Translations under genes and position numbers: made by a program
Part shown: positions 37,838-47,022 of the stretch, piece after piece
How positions within the stretch are numbered: position 1 is the first letter of the stretch
Layout of the letters: each line of letters opens with the position of its first letter
Origin: an uncultured Prevotella sp.
GTDB lineage: Bacteria; Bacteroidota; Bacteroidia; Bacteroidales; Bacteroidaceae
Assembly: GCA_947169185.1 (NCBI GenBank)
Contig: CAMVOS010000001.1
Coordinates: 175,245 to 239,244, forward strand
Direction: 5' to 3'
DNA: 64,000 nucleotides
Notes under the pieces: generated by a model
Databases searched by the model: none
What the model saw: only the letters and a program-made list of their open reading frames with translations
Told to the model about the DNA's origin: nothing

Positions 37838-37870
37838 TCTTCATCTTGAATTGCTAACTATAAAACAAAA

Positions 37871-38851
37871 ATGATACAGGAACAGTTGAAGACCCGAGTG
37901 GTGGGCGTTGATGTCGAGGTAAACAAGACAACCTGTGCAATAGTAGATATTCGAGGAAATATCATTGCTCAGGAAAGCTTTAACACCAGAGATTTTAACT
38001 TCATTGGCGACTTTATCGCTTGTCTGACAGACGTTATTATGAGCTTGTCAGAAGCAAATGGTGGCTACGAGAACATTCGCTCGGTGGGTATCAGTATTCC
38101 AAGTGGAAATTTCAGGACAGGTTGTATTGAGAATGCACCCAACCTTCCTTGGAAAGGTGTAATTCCTTTGGCTGCTATGTTGCGCGACCAGCTGGGGCTG
38201 GCTGTGGCATTAGGCAATAATGCCCATGTTATGGCGCTGGGTGAACAGGCCTTTGGGGCTGCACACGGTATGCGCGATTTCGTAGTTGTTTCTGTGGGTA
38301 GCGGTTTGGGCAGCTGTATTTTTAGTAATGGGGCTGTCCATCTGGGGGCAAACGGTTTTGCTGGTGAGATTGGACATACTTGTGTAAAGCCTGACGGACG
38401 ACAGTGCGGCTGTGGCAAATTAGGTTGTCTGGAAACCTATACGGCCTGGCGTGGTATCTTGCAGACTGCTCAGGAGGTGATGGCGGAAAGTTCAGAGCCT
38501 AGCAAGATGCGAGAGGTGGGAGAGTTGACGCCATTGATGATTGCAAACTTCTGTAACGAGAACGATGCATTGGCCATTGAGACGATGCGACGTACAGGTT
38601 ATATGCTGGGTTTGGGTTTGGCCAACTATGCATCAGTGATGAATCCTGAAGCTTTCATTTTTGCTGGTTCTATATCAAAAGCCGGACATTGGCTATTAGA
38701 ACCTGCCAGTGCTTCTTTTGAAGAACATGTATTCCGCAATCTTGAGGGTAAGGTGAAATTGGTACTTTCTACAATTGACGAAGAAATTCGTAATGTGTTA
38801 GGTGCCAGTGTACTTGCATGGGAGGTAAAGGAGTATTCCCTGTTCAAGTGA
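37871..38851 (+). CDS. ROK family protein, copy 1 of 3, catalytic Asp replaced by Asn
   Basis: A 326-residue protein with the ROK fold and no DNA-binding helix-turn-helix. The ROK zinc site CGCGKLGCLE and the sugar-contacting GEIGHTCV are present. The catalytic aspartate normally found in the xNDANxxALGE motif is Asn117 here (ALGNNAHVMALGE). The phosphate loop is GVDVEVNKTTCAIV rather than DIGGT. Kinase activity is therefore doubtful; a sugar-binding regulatory role is more likely. It is the first of three equal-length tandem paralogues. Confidence 0.88.
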   Translation: MIQEQLKTRVVGVDVEVNKTTCAIVDIRGNIIAQESFNTRDFNFIGDFIACLTDVIMSLSEANGGYENIRSVGISIPSGNFRTGCIENAPNLPWKGVIPLAAMLRDQLGLAVALGNNAHVMALGEQAFGAAHGMRDFVVVSVGSGLGSCIFSNGAVHLGANGFAGEIGHTCVKPDGRQCGCGKLGCLETYTAWRGILQTAQEVMAESSEPSKMREVGELTPLMIANFCNENDALAIETMRRTGYMLGLGLANYASVMNPEAFIFAGSISKAGHWLLEPASASFEEHVFRNLEGKVKLVLSTIDEEIRNVLGASVLAWEVKEYSLFK

Positions 38852-38881
38852 GAAGTGAAGAACATTAAATAATATGATACT

Positions 38882-39862
38882 ATGAGTGCTGTAATAAAAA
38901 ACAGAGTAATAGGTGTCGATGTAGGCGTGACTCGCACCACAATAGCCGTAGTAGACCAACGTGGCAATATCTTGGGAACGGACAGTTTTCTGACCATAGA
39001 CTATCCGGATGTAAACAGTTTCATAGAAAGACTGAGCGAGCGTATTGTGATGTCTGCTGAAGCTAATGGCGGATTCGAAATGATCCGTTCGGTTGGTATT
39101 AGTGCACCGAGTGCCAACTATGTTTCCGGATGTATAGAGAATGCCAGTAATATGCCTTGGAAAGGCATTATACCCCTGACTGCTATGTTGCGCGACCGTA
39201 TAGGGTTGGCTGTGGCACTGGGTAATGATGCACATATTACGGCGCTTGGTGAACATGTATATGGTGCTGCCCACGGCATGCAGAATTTTATTGTCGTTTC
39301 ACTGGGACATGGTGGCTTGGGCAGTTGTGTTTTCAGCAACGGAATACCGTATTTGGGTACCAATGGCTTCGCTGGCGAAATGGGTCACTGTTGTGTAGAG
39401 GATGGCGGACGCCAGTGTACTTGCGGTCGTCAAGGCTGTTTGGAGGCTTATGCCTCTGATCGTGGTATCCTGCAGACCACGCGTGAATTGCTCTCTGAGA
39501 GTTCTGAGCCAAGTCTGTTGCGGGAGCTTGACAATCTGACTATTGCTGACATTGCACACTGTTGCGAACAGGGTGACGCCTTGGCTTTGGAGGTGTTCCG
39601 CCGTACTGGTGAGGTGTTAGGCCTTGGTTTGGCCAATGTGGCTTCTGTGCTTGATCCTGAGGCTATCATCCTGACGGGCGAATTGACGGAGGTATGTCAG
39701 TGGCTGTTAGACCCGACAAAGGATTCGTTCAATCGTAATGTGTTCCGTAATATCAAGGATAAGGTGAAGCTTGTGGTGTCTGAGCTGAAGAATAGTGAAC
39801 GTGATGTCCTCGGTGCTGCTGCACTGGCATGGACAGTAAAAGAATACTCACTATTTAAGTGA
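38882..39862 (+). CDS. ROK family sugar kinase, copy 2 of 3, catalytic Asp retained
   Basis: A 326-residue paralogue of the flanking genes. It keeps the catalytic Asp116 in ALGNDAHITALGE and the zinc site CTCGRQGCLEAY. The phosphate loop reads GVDVGVTRTTIAVV. The adenosine-side glycine loop is SLGHGGLGSCVFSNG, one residue longer than in copy 1. It is the only member of the triplet likely to phosphorylate a hexose. It starts 30 bp after copy 1. Confidence 0.9.
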   Translation: MSAVIKNRVIGVDVGVTRTTIAVVDQRGNILGTDSFLTIDYPDVNSFIERLSERIVMSAEANGGFEMIRSVGISAPSANYVSGCIENASNMPWKGIIPLTAMLRDRIGLAVALGNDAHITALGEHVYGAAHGMQNFIVVSLGHGGLGSCVFSNGIPYLGTNGFAGEMGHCCVEDGGRQCTCGRQGCLEAYASDRGILQTTRELLSESSEPSLLRELDNLTIADIAHCCEQGDALALEVFRRTGEVLGLGLANVASVLDPEAIILTGELTEVCQWLLDPTKDSFNRNVFRNIKDKVKLVVSELKNSERDVLGAAALAWTVKEYSLFK

Positions 39863-39891
39863 TAAATGAAAAACAATAATACTAACTAACT

Positions 39892-40872
39892 ATGGAACTG
39901 GCAAATGTAAAAAACAGGGTGGTGGGCATCGATATTGGTGTTGCCATCACTAATTATGCGGTAGTTGACCTGCGAGGCGAAATCATTGCTCAGGAAAGCT
40001 TTCGCACGCTAGACTATCCTAATGTCGACAACTTTCTGGCTGTGTTGTGCGAGCGCGTACTGAAACTGGTTGAGGCTAACGGAGGCTATGAGTCGATGCG
40101 CTCAGTGGGTGTATGCTGTCCCAGCAGCAACTTCCTGACGGGCTGTATTGAGAATGCACCCAATCTGCAGTGGAAGGGCATTATTCCCCTGGCTGCATTG
40201 ATGCGCGACCGTTTGGGACTGGCTGTGGCTCTTGGCAATAATCCGCAATGTGTGGCCTTAGGCGAACAAGCTTTTGGCTCGGCTCATGGCATGAAGGATT
40301 TCATTGTCATTACGTTGGGTTATGGTTTTGGCAGCTGTCTGTTCTCGAATGGTAGAGCACACTTGGGTACTAAGGGCTTCGCTGGCGAGATTGGCCACAC
40401 TTGTGTGGTTCCCAATGGTCGTGAGTGTGGCTGTGGCAATCTGGGCTGTCTTGAGGCTTATTGTGGTCATAAGGGTATCATCCGTACCGCTCAAGAACTG
40501 ATGGAAGAGAGCCAGGAACCCAGCTTGATGCGACAGGTTGATGACCTGAATCCTAAGGTGATAGCAGAACTATGCGATAAGGGCGATGCACTGGCCATCG
40601 AGACCTTCCGTCGTACTGGCGAGATTTTGGGTCGTGGACTAGCCAACTATGCTTCTATCATCAATCCTGAGGCCATCATCCTGACAGGTGGTATACCTCA
40701 TGCAGGAAAGTGGCTGTTAGAGCCAACGGAAGAGTCCTTTGAGAAGCATGTGTTCCATAACATTAAGGGACAGACCAAGATATTGGTTTCCAACCTGAAA
40801 GACTCGGAGCGCGAAGTGTTAGGCGCCTCTGTCTTGGCTTGGATGGTGAAGGAGTATTCCTTATTTATATAG
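39892..40872 (+). CDS. ROK family protein, copy 3 of 3, catalytic Asp replaced by Asn
   Basis: A 326-residue paralogue. The catalytic position is Asn117 (ALGNNPQCVALGE) and the glycine loop is shortened (TLGYGFGSCLFSNG). The zinc motif CGCGNLGCLEAY and GEIGHTCV remain. The phosphate loop reads GIDIGVAITNYAVV. As with copy 1, it is probably not an efficient kinase. It ends the triplet, 20 bp from the convergent nucleoside kinase gene. Confidence 0.88.
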   Translation: MELANVKNRVVGIDIGVAITNYAVVDLRGEIIAQESFRTLDYPNVDNFLAVLCERVLKLVEANGGYESMRSVGVCCPSSNFLTGCIENAPNLQWKGIIPLAALMRDRLGLAVALGNNPQCVALGEQAFGSAHGMKDFIVITLGYGFGSCLFSNGRAHLGTKGFAGEIGHTCVVPNGRECGCGNLGCLEAYCGHKGIIRTAQELMEESQEPSLMRQVDDLNPKVIAELCDKGDALAIETFRRTGEILGRGLANYASIINPEAIILTGGIPHAGKWLLEPTEESFEKHVFHNIKGQTKILVSNLKDSEREVLGASVLAWMVKEYSLFI

Positions 40873-40892
40873 TACCTGTTCCTATATATTTA

Positions 40893-42572
40893 TTAATATT
40901 TGAAGCTACTGCCGCCTACAAACTCACGCATGATGCTTGTGGGCGGTATTTCTTTGTCGCTGACTGGTAGGAAGAAGTGGATAAACTTCAGCAGACGGTG
41001 GGCCTCAGAATATTCCGGACAATTCTTGGGAACGCTTGAGAGAATGATTTCTGCATGGGTGCGCAACACGGCAAACTCAATGTTGAGAGCTGAATTGAAC
41101 ATCACGTCAGCACTCTCCTGATAAGGGAATATCCATTGGTTTTCAGCCTCCATGACATTCTTCCATTGGGCAATGGTTTGCTGGGCCGTGAAAGCGCCTT
41201 TATTATAGTCGCGGATAATACGACGTAACAAACGGTTGTCGCGCACTGGAATCCAGTTGTGGTCGTCTAGCGAGATGCTTGTCAGTGCAGAAATATATAT
41301 CTTGTATTTCAGCGAATCGGGAATCTTTTGGGTCAGCAGCGGATTAAGGGCATGGATGCCTTCGATAATCAGTACGGTGTCACTGCCTAACTTCAGCTTT
41401 TTGCCATTCCATTCGCGCTTACCAGTCACAAAGTTGTACTCAGGAATCTCAACGCGTTCACCTTGCATCAGTTTCAATAAGTGGTCTTCCAACAACGAGT
41501 ACTCTACAGCCTTGATATTATCGAAGTCGTAGTCGCCATTGGGCAGTTTGGGCGTGTCAACACGATTTACGAAGTAGTCATCAGTAGAGAACGAGACAGG
41601 ACGCAAGCCACAGGCTAGCAGCTGTACGGACAGACGTTTGCAGAATGTGGTCTTACCCGAGGACGACGGACCTGTAATGAGCACGATGCGGACAGGGTCT
41701 TTCTCGCGATGGAAACGACTGTCAATCTCTTCGGCAATCTGCACAATTTTCTTTTCTTGCAGGGCTTCGCTCACCTGAATCAGTTCAGAGGCATAGCCAC
41801 GCATGATGGCTTTATTGACGTCGCCAGCATTCGACAGACGCATAATGATATCCCATTTCGTCTTCTCAGCAAACATTTCGAATGTCTTGGGCTGGTCGAC
41901 CTTTTCTGCTAACTGATTGGGATTATTCCAGTCGGGCACGCGTAGCAGTAACCCTTGTTCGTAGCGTTCCACGCCCCACACCTTCAGATAGCCTGCAGAA
42001 GGGACAAGCGGACCATAGTAATAGTCCACGGTGTCGCCCAGCGTGTAATAGTCGCTATATATCTGTCCACTGGTTTCCAAGAGTTTTACCTTGTCAGAGA
42101 ATCCACGCTCTGCAAACACACGAATGGCTTCTTCGGTTGTGGCTTCCGTACGACGGAATGGCATGTCAAGGTTGATAATCTCCTGCATGCGCTGTCTGAT
42201 ATGCTCCACATCCTCGTCAGTCAGCGTCTCTCCATTCTTTTTCTTGAAGTTGCAGTAGTAACCGCGACATAGCGAGTGCTCGATAAAGAGCTTTGAGCCA
42301 GGGAAAATATCTTGGGTGGCCTTGTAGAGTACAAAACTAAGGGAACGTACATAGACGCGATGGCCTGAACCTTCGCGAGCATCCAGAAACTCCACGTCAC
42401 GATTTTGGAACAGTCTGAACTTCAGACCTTGTGAGGCGTTGTTTACCTTTGCCGATACCACGGGATAGGGCAGCTTGATTTCGTCTTCGAACTCCTGATA
42501 GACGTCCAACAATGAACAACCCTCAGGGAAACTCTTTGTAACGTTGTTGTTTTTGCAGCGGATCTGTAACAT
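40893..42572 (-). CDS. Uridine-kinase-like nucleoside kinase with N-terminal TGS/ThrRS-like region
   Basis: A 559-residue protein. The N-terminal 60 residues look like a TGS domain, followed by a ThrRS second-additional-domain-like region with FIEHSLCRGYYCNF. The C-terminal kinase domain has Walker A LITGPSSSGKTTFCKRL and STDDYFVNR, like uridine kinase. This architecture is widespread in Bacteroidota and its physiological substrate is uncertain. I start at ATG 42572, 13 bp after the aroB stop, since the frame further upstream lies inside aroB. Confidence 0.87.
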   Translation of the reverse strand: MLQIRCKNNNVTKSFPEGCSLLDVYQEFEDEIKLPYPVVSAKVNNASQGLKFRLFQNRDVEFLDAREGSGHRVYVRSLSFVLYKATQDIFPGSKLFIEHSLCRGYYCNFKKKNGETLTDEDVEHIRQRMQEIINLDMPFRRTEATTEEAIRVFAERGFSDKVKLLETSGQIYSDYYTLGDTVDYYYGPLVPSAGYLKVWGVERYEQGLLLRVPDWNNPNQLAEKVDQPKTFEMFAEKTKWDIIMRLSNAGDVNKAIMRGYASELIQVSEALQEKKIVQIAEEIDSRFHREKDPVRIVLITGPSSSGKTTFCKRLSVQLLACGLRPVSFSTDDYFVNRVDTPKLPNGDYDFDNIKAVEYSLLEDHLLKLMQGERVEIPEYNFVTGKREWNGKKLKLGSDTVLIIEGIHALNPLLTQKIPDSLKYKIYISALTSISLDDHNWIPVRDNRLLRRIIRDYNKGAFTAQQTIAQWKNVMEAENQWIFPYQESADVMFNSALNIEFAVLRTHAEIILSSVPKNCPEYSEAHRLLKFIHFFLPVSDKEIPPTSIMREFVGGSSFKY

Positions 42573-42585
42573 AGCATATAGGGGG

Positions 42586-43653
42586 TTAGCATTCTCTATA
42601 GAAGTCAAGGGCCTCCATGATTTCTTCCTCAGAGGCAGTCTGATTGATACGGATATCGCCAATATCGCCTAACAAGGTGAAGTTGATGTCGGTGCCCAGA
42701 TTCTTCTTGTCGTGGTGCATCAGTTCTATCAAGTGTGGATAGTCGTCGCAGGTGATGGCCATACGCCCGTAGTTCTCCTTGATGAAAGCTACCGTCTGTC
42801 TCATCTTGTCCTGTGGAAATCCCGTCTTGGCGCAACAGAGATAGAGCTCGACTATCAAGCCCCATGCTACAGCATATCCATGGAGTACGGGTTTACGCTC
42901 TAATGCCAGCGACTCGAAAGCATGACCTGCAGTATGTCCTAAGTTGAGGGCCTTACGGATACCTTGTTCTGTGGGATCTTCGGTAACGATGCGCTGTTTC
43001 ACGGCAACACTCTGTTTAAGAAGAGGTGAGAGGTGAGAGGTGAGAGGTGAGAGATTGGTCTTGTAACTGGAAAAATCTACTTTGAGTAGCGTTGCCCAAT
43101 GCTCTTCGCAGTCGATGAGTCCGTGTTTCAGCATCTCGGCATAACCGGAGAGGATGTTCTCGTGGTCCATGGTGCACAGAAACGTCGTGTCGAGAATGAC
43201 GGATCGTGCATTATTAAAGACGCCAATCTCGTTTTTCAGTCCACCGAAGTTGATGCCCGTCTTGCCTCCTACCGATGCATCGACCATCGAGAGCAGGGTA
43301 GTAGGTATGTTAATATATGGTATACCACGTTTGAAGGTAGAGGCCGCAAAACCACCCAGGTCCGTCACCATGCCGCCACCAAGGTTCACCATCAGCGAGT
43401 GGCGCGTGGCTCCCATGCGTTGCAATTCGCTCCATACATGGCTTAGCGATTCCAGCGTCTTATGACTATCGGTAGCCGGAATCGTAATGCGTTTTGCCGA
43501 CTTCATGCACTCGAAATCGCTGATGACGGGCCAGCACAGACGCTCGGTAGTCTCGTCGCACAACACAAATAGAAGGTCGTGTTTTACCTCGCCAATGGCC
43601 TGCGAAAGGCTCTGACAGAGGTCTTCAGATATGATGATTTTCTGTTTTTCCAT
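42586..43653 (-). CDS. aroB: 3-dehydroquinate synthase
   Basis: A 355-residue NAD-dependent enzyme converting DAHP to 3-dehydroquinate in the shikimate pathway. The NAD-binding NLGGGMVTDLGGFAAST, the PTTLLSMVDASVGGKTGIN segment and the zinc-binding LNLGHTAGHAFE are intact. An internal stretch TNLSPLTSHLSPLL, just before the conserved KQRIVTEDPTEQG, is encoded by a gagaggtgagaggtgagag repeat and looks like an in-frame insertion at the surface of the helical domain. It precedes the nucleoside kinase gene by 13 bp. Confidence 0.95.
   Translation of the reverse strand: MEKQKIIISEDLCQSLSQAIGEVKHDLLFVLCDETTERLCWPVISDFECMKSAKRITIPATDSHKTLESLSHVWSELQRMGATRHSLMVNLGGGMVTDLGGFAASTFKRGIPYINIPTTLLSMVDASVGGKTGINFGGLKNEIGVFNNARSVILDTTFLCTMDHENILSGYAEMLKHGLIDCEEHWATLLKVDFSSYKTNLSPLTSHLSPLLKQSVAVKQRIVTEDPTEQGIRKALNLGHTAGHAFESLALERKPVLHGYAVAWGLIVELYLCCAKTGFPQDKMRQTVAFIKENYGRMAITCDDYPHLIELMHHDKKNLGTDINFTLLGDIGDIRINQTASEEEIMEALDFYREC
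43018..43052. repeat. gagaggt tandem repeat within aroB
   Basis: About four copies of gaggtgaga on the plus strand. Read on the minus strand it gives SPLTSHLSPL, in frame with aroB on both sides. Confidence 0.8.
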
Positions 43654-43663
43654 ATTTTTGCTG

Positions 43664-43671
43664 CAAATTTA
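43664..43671 (-). promoter_or_regulatory. -7 box for aroB
   Basis: CAAATTTA gives TAAATTTG on the minus strand, 10 bp before the aroB start. Confidence 0.55.
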
Positions 43672-43741
43672 CAATTTTTTTTTAAACTTTCCTCTTCTTT
43701 GAACGTCAAAAATTCAAAATTACATAAACTTGATGTTATTC

Positions 43742-46681
43742 ATGAAACGAACTTTACTCATTTTGGTGGCAGTATTAACTGCTTTGGCTAGTATGGCCCA
43801 GCATGTGACGGGCAAGGTGATTGAGAGCGACTCACAGGAGCCTGTGGCACAGACCACCGTGAAATTATTGAAGACCGACAGTACTTTGGTGTCAGGTGTG
43901 CTCACGAAACTCGATGGCAGTTTCAGCGTCAAAGCACCTAATACGGGTACTTATATTATACAAGTGACTTGCGTGGGCTTTAAGGCTTACACCAAACGTG
44001 TCAACATACAAGCTGATAAGAACGTGCAGTTGGGTACTATCGAACTCAAGCCTGATGCTATCATGCTGAAAGGTGCTACCGTCACTGGTCATGCTCAAAA
44101 AGTCACGCTGAAGGCCGACACCTTTGTCTACAATGCAGCAGCTTTCCGTACGCCAGAGGGTTCTGTTGTCGAGGAACTGGTAAAACGTCTGCCAGGTGCT
44201 GAGGTCGACGACGACGGAACCATCAAAATCAATGGTAAGCAGGTAAAGAAAATCCTTGTAGATGGTAAGGAGTTTATGACTGGCGATACGAAGACAGCCA
44301 TGAAGAACCTGCCAACCAACATCATCGACCGTATCAAGGCTTACGATCAACAGAGCGATTTGGCACGTATTAGTGGTATTGAGGACGGAGAGGAACAGAC
44401 AGTCCTTGACTTCGGTATTAAGCCAGGTATGAATAGAGGTTTCATGACTAACAGTGATGTGGGTGTTGGTACTCAGTCGCGCTATTCTGCTCGTACGTTC
44501 AATGGTCTTATGAAACAGGATATGACCTTAATGATGATGGCCAGTGCTAACAACGTCAATGACATGGGCTTTGGCTTTGGTGGTGGCCGTTTCGGTATGG
44601 GTCGTCAGGGACTGACAGCTACGAAGATGGTTGGTGTTAACATGAACTATGAAAAGAAAAACAAACTGATTCTTGATGGTAGTGTGCGTTGGAACCATAA
44701 CGATGGTGATGCCTTTTCAAAGGGTAGTTCTGAAACGTTCTTTAGTTCATCTCTTTCACAGTTTGGCAATAGCCGTAACCAGAACTTTACGCGTTCGAAC
44801 GGATGGGATGCCCAGATGCGAATCGAGTGGACACCCGACTCAATGACAAATATCATGTTCCGTCCCAATTTCCGCTATAACAGCAACGACGGCAGTCAGA
44901 TAGGCGAGAATGCCACCTTCTCTGAAGATCCGTATAAAGTGGAGGTGCCGTCAGTGGGATTAATCACCGACCCGTTGTTGCAGATTGGACTGCTTGACTC
45001 GGCTATTATTAAAAACTATCAGATATCGAACAGCATCAGCTACAGCGATTCGAAGAGCGCAGGCGGTATGCTGCAGTTTAACAGGAAACTGAATTCCTTT
45101 GGTCGTAACATTACCATCCAGTTGAACGGTAACTATAGTAAGAGTGCCAGCAAGTCGCTGTCGAATAATAAGTATCAATACTTTGATGGCAAGACACCCA
45201 ATAACATCATGAATCGCTGGAATGTTGCGCCTACCGACAATTACAGCTACAGCGCCCGCTTCAGCTATAGTGAGCCACTTTGGCGTCGCACCTATCTGCA
45301 GTTCAGCTATACCTTCGGCTATAGTCTCCAGAAGAGCAACCGCGAGACCTTTAATCTGTTGAATGCCGATTTTAATGGTCTCATACCTACCTATCGCGGA
45401 TGGGACAGCTATCTGAATCGTTCTAGCGTCGTGCTTGACGACAGCTTGAGCCGTTTCTCTGAGTATAAGAACTATACCCATACTGCTGAGGTTATGTTGC
45501 GCATCATCCGTAACTCATATACCTTCAACATCGGTTTCCAGGTTGTTCCCCAGAAGTCCAACTACATTCAGAACTATCAGGGACGTTATGTCGATACCAC
45601 CCGTACCGTTACGAACTTCACCCCGACGCTTGACTTCCGTTGGAAGAAGTCGCAGACCAGCCAGTTGCGTTTCAACTACCGTGCCAACACACGTCAGCCA
45701 TCTATTACAGACCTGTTGGATATCTATGACGATAGCAATCCCTTGGCCATCCGTACTGGTAATCCTGGCCTGAAGCCTGCGTTCACGCATAACTTCCGTT
45801 TGAATTACAACGACTATTTCCAGAAGACCAAGCAGTCGATTGGTGCTTTCATGAATTTCTCAGCCACCCAAAACTCGGTTAGTAACAAGACCACTTTGTT
45901 AGACGAGACTACTGGTAAGACCATGACACGTCCTGAGAACATCAATGGCAACTGGAACAGCAGCCTCTTCTTGATGTTCAGCACTCCCCTTGACTCTGCT
46001 GGCTACTTTAATCTGAATACGTCGACAAACCTGAGCTATGCTCATAATGTGGCTTTTGTTAGTGTTAAAGACGAAAAGAACTCTTTGGAGAGTGTCACCA
46101 AGTCGTTAGGCATTGGCGAGCGTTTGGCACTTAGCTACCGTAACGATTGGTTCGAGGCAGAGTTGAATGGATCGTTGAACTATCAGAAGAACCGTAGCGA
46201 GTTGCAACCCAACAACAATCTCGACACTTGGCAGTTTACCTATGGTGGCTTGATTGGTGTTAATGCGCCTTGGGGAACGTCGCTGTCGACGAATATGAAT
46301 ATGCAGAGCCGTCGTGGATATAGCGATGCGTCGATGAATACCAACGAGCTGATATGGAATGCCCAGCTGTCGCAGTCTTTCCTGACGGGTAATGCGCTGA
46401 CCGTTTCTCTGCAGTTCTACGACATTCTGCACCAGCAGTCAACCGTTAGCCGTGTCATCAATGCCATGCAGCGCAGCGATACCGAGTATAACGCCATTAC
46501 CAACTATGCCATGTTGCACGTCATCTATCGTATGAACCTCTTCGGAGGCGGACAGAACGGCTTCTTCGGTCGTGGCCGTGGTGGTCGTGGCGGCGGCCCA
46601 GGTATGGGTGGTCCTGGTGGTGGCCGTGGTGGTCGTGGTGGCGGCTTCGGTGGCGGTGGTTTCCGTGGTGGCCGTTTCTAA
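43742..46681 (+). CDS. TonB-receptor-like outer-membrane beta-barrel protein with RGG tail
   Basis: A 979-residue outer-membrane protein. A signal peptide (LTALASMAQ) is followed by a carboxypeptidase-regulatory-like beta-sandwich (HVTGKVIESDSQEPVAQ), a plug-like domain (VVEELVKRLPGAEVDDDG) and a large OMP_b-brl_3-type barrel. No SusD partner follows. The last 45 residues are almost only Gly, Arg, Phe and Pro (GRGRGGRGGG and similar), ending GGRF. ATG 43742 starts a good signal peptide; ATG 43733 is an alternative. The promoter is not clear. A strong terminator follows 45 bp downstream. Confidence 0.88.
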   Translation: MKRTLLILVAVLTALASMAQHVTGKVIESDSQEPVAQTTVKLLKTDSTLVSGVLTKLDGSFSVKAPNTGTYIIQVTCVGFKAYTKRVNIQADKNVQLGTIELKPDAIMLKGATVTGHAQKVTLKADTFVYNAAAFRTPEGSVVEELVKRLPGAEVDDDGTIKINGKQVKKILVDGKEFMTGDTKTAMKNLPTNIIDRIKAYDQQSDLARISGIEDGEEQTVLDFGIKPGMNRGFMTNSDVGVGTQSRYSARTFNGLMKQDMTLMMMASANNVNDMGFGFGGGRFGMGRQGLTATKMVGVNMNYEKKNKLILDGSVRWNHNDGDAFSKGSSETFFSSSLSQFGNSRNQNFTRSNGWDAQMRIEWTPDSMTNIMFRPNFRYNSNDGSQIGENATFSEDPYKVEVPSVGLITDPLLQIGLLDSAIIKNYQISNSISYSDSKSAGGMLQFNRKLNSFGRNITIQLNGNYSKSASKSLSNNKYQYFDGKTPNNIMNRWNVAPTDNYSYSARFSYSEPLWRRTYLQFSYTFGYSLQKSNRETFNLLNADFNGLIPTYRGWDSYLNRSSVVLDDSLSRFSEYKNYTHTAEVMLRIIRNSYTFNIGFQVVPQKSNYIQNYQGRYVDTTRTVTNFTPTLDFRWKKSQTSQLRFNYRANTRQPSITDLLDIYDDSNPLAIRTGNPGLKPAFTHNFRLNYNDYFQKTKQSIGAFMNFSATQNSVSNKTTLLDETTGKTMTRPENINGNWNSSLFLMFSTPLDSAGYFNLNTSTNLSYAHNVAFVSVKDEKNSLESVTKSLGIGERLALSYRNDWFEAELNGSLNYQKNRSELQPNNNLDTWQFTYGGLIGVNAPWGTSLSTNMNMQSRRGYSDASMNTNELIWNAQLSQSFLTGNALTVSLQFYDILHQQSTVSRVINAMQRSDTEYNAITNYAMLHVIYRMNLFGGGQNGFFGRGRGGRGGGPGMGGPGGGRGGRGGGFGGGGFRGGRF

Positions 46682-46720
46682 ACAGAAATCATAATCTAAG
46701 CTAGACAGGATAACTATCCA

Positions 46721-46754
46721 AAGAAGGGGTGCCCATTTTCGTGGGCACCCCTTT
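46721..46754 (+). terminator. Intrinsic-type terminator after the barrel gene
   Basis: A perfect 10-bp stem (GGGGTGCCCA, 46726-46735, with TGGGCACCCC, 46742-46751) encloses a 6-base loop and ends in TTT. An A-rich stretch precedes it. Confidence 0.8.
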
Positions 46755-46920
46755 GATGTGGATAGGCGTTTACACTCGCAGGAACGCAACCTTCCGTCGA
46801 TTTCCATTAGGGCGTACCGCAGAGCCTGCTCAATCCCGTAGCATCGGATATCCAATTCTCATTGACCTTCTGCTCGGAGCGCGTGAGGGTAGGGGCTCAC
46901 GCAGAGCCTGCTTTATTCTC

Positions 46921-46970
46921 ACACGGAGTCAGAAACACAGAGGGTAAGAGTCCCCTGTGTTTCTCCGTGT
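46921..46970. repeat. Imperfect palindrome with ACACGGAG arms
   Basis: ACACGGAG and AAACACAGAGG on the left pair with CCCCTGTGTTT and CTCCGTGT on the right. The rest of the gap 46755-46987 shows no gene; the word GCAGAGCCTGCT occurs twice in it (46809 and 46901 regions). Confidence 0.6.
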
Positions 46971-46987
46971 TTTCTAACCCGAAATGC

Positions 46988-47022
46988 TTAATGACCTAAT
47001 GACACATGACACTTATGACACA
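46988..47022 (+). repeat. Left copy of a 35-bp inverted repeat bracketing the accessory island
   Basis: The 35 bases starting TTAATGACCTAATGACACAT match the reverse complement of 59960-59994 at 33 positions; only two central bases differ (CT versus TA). The last ten bases overlap the VirE stop. Confidence 0.85.
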
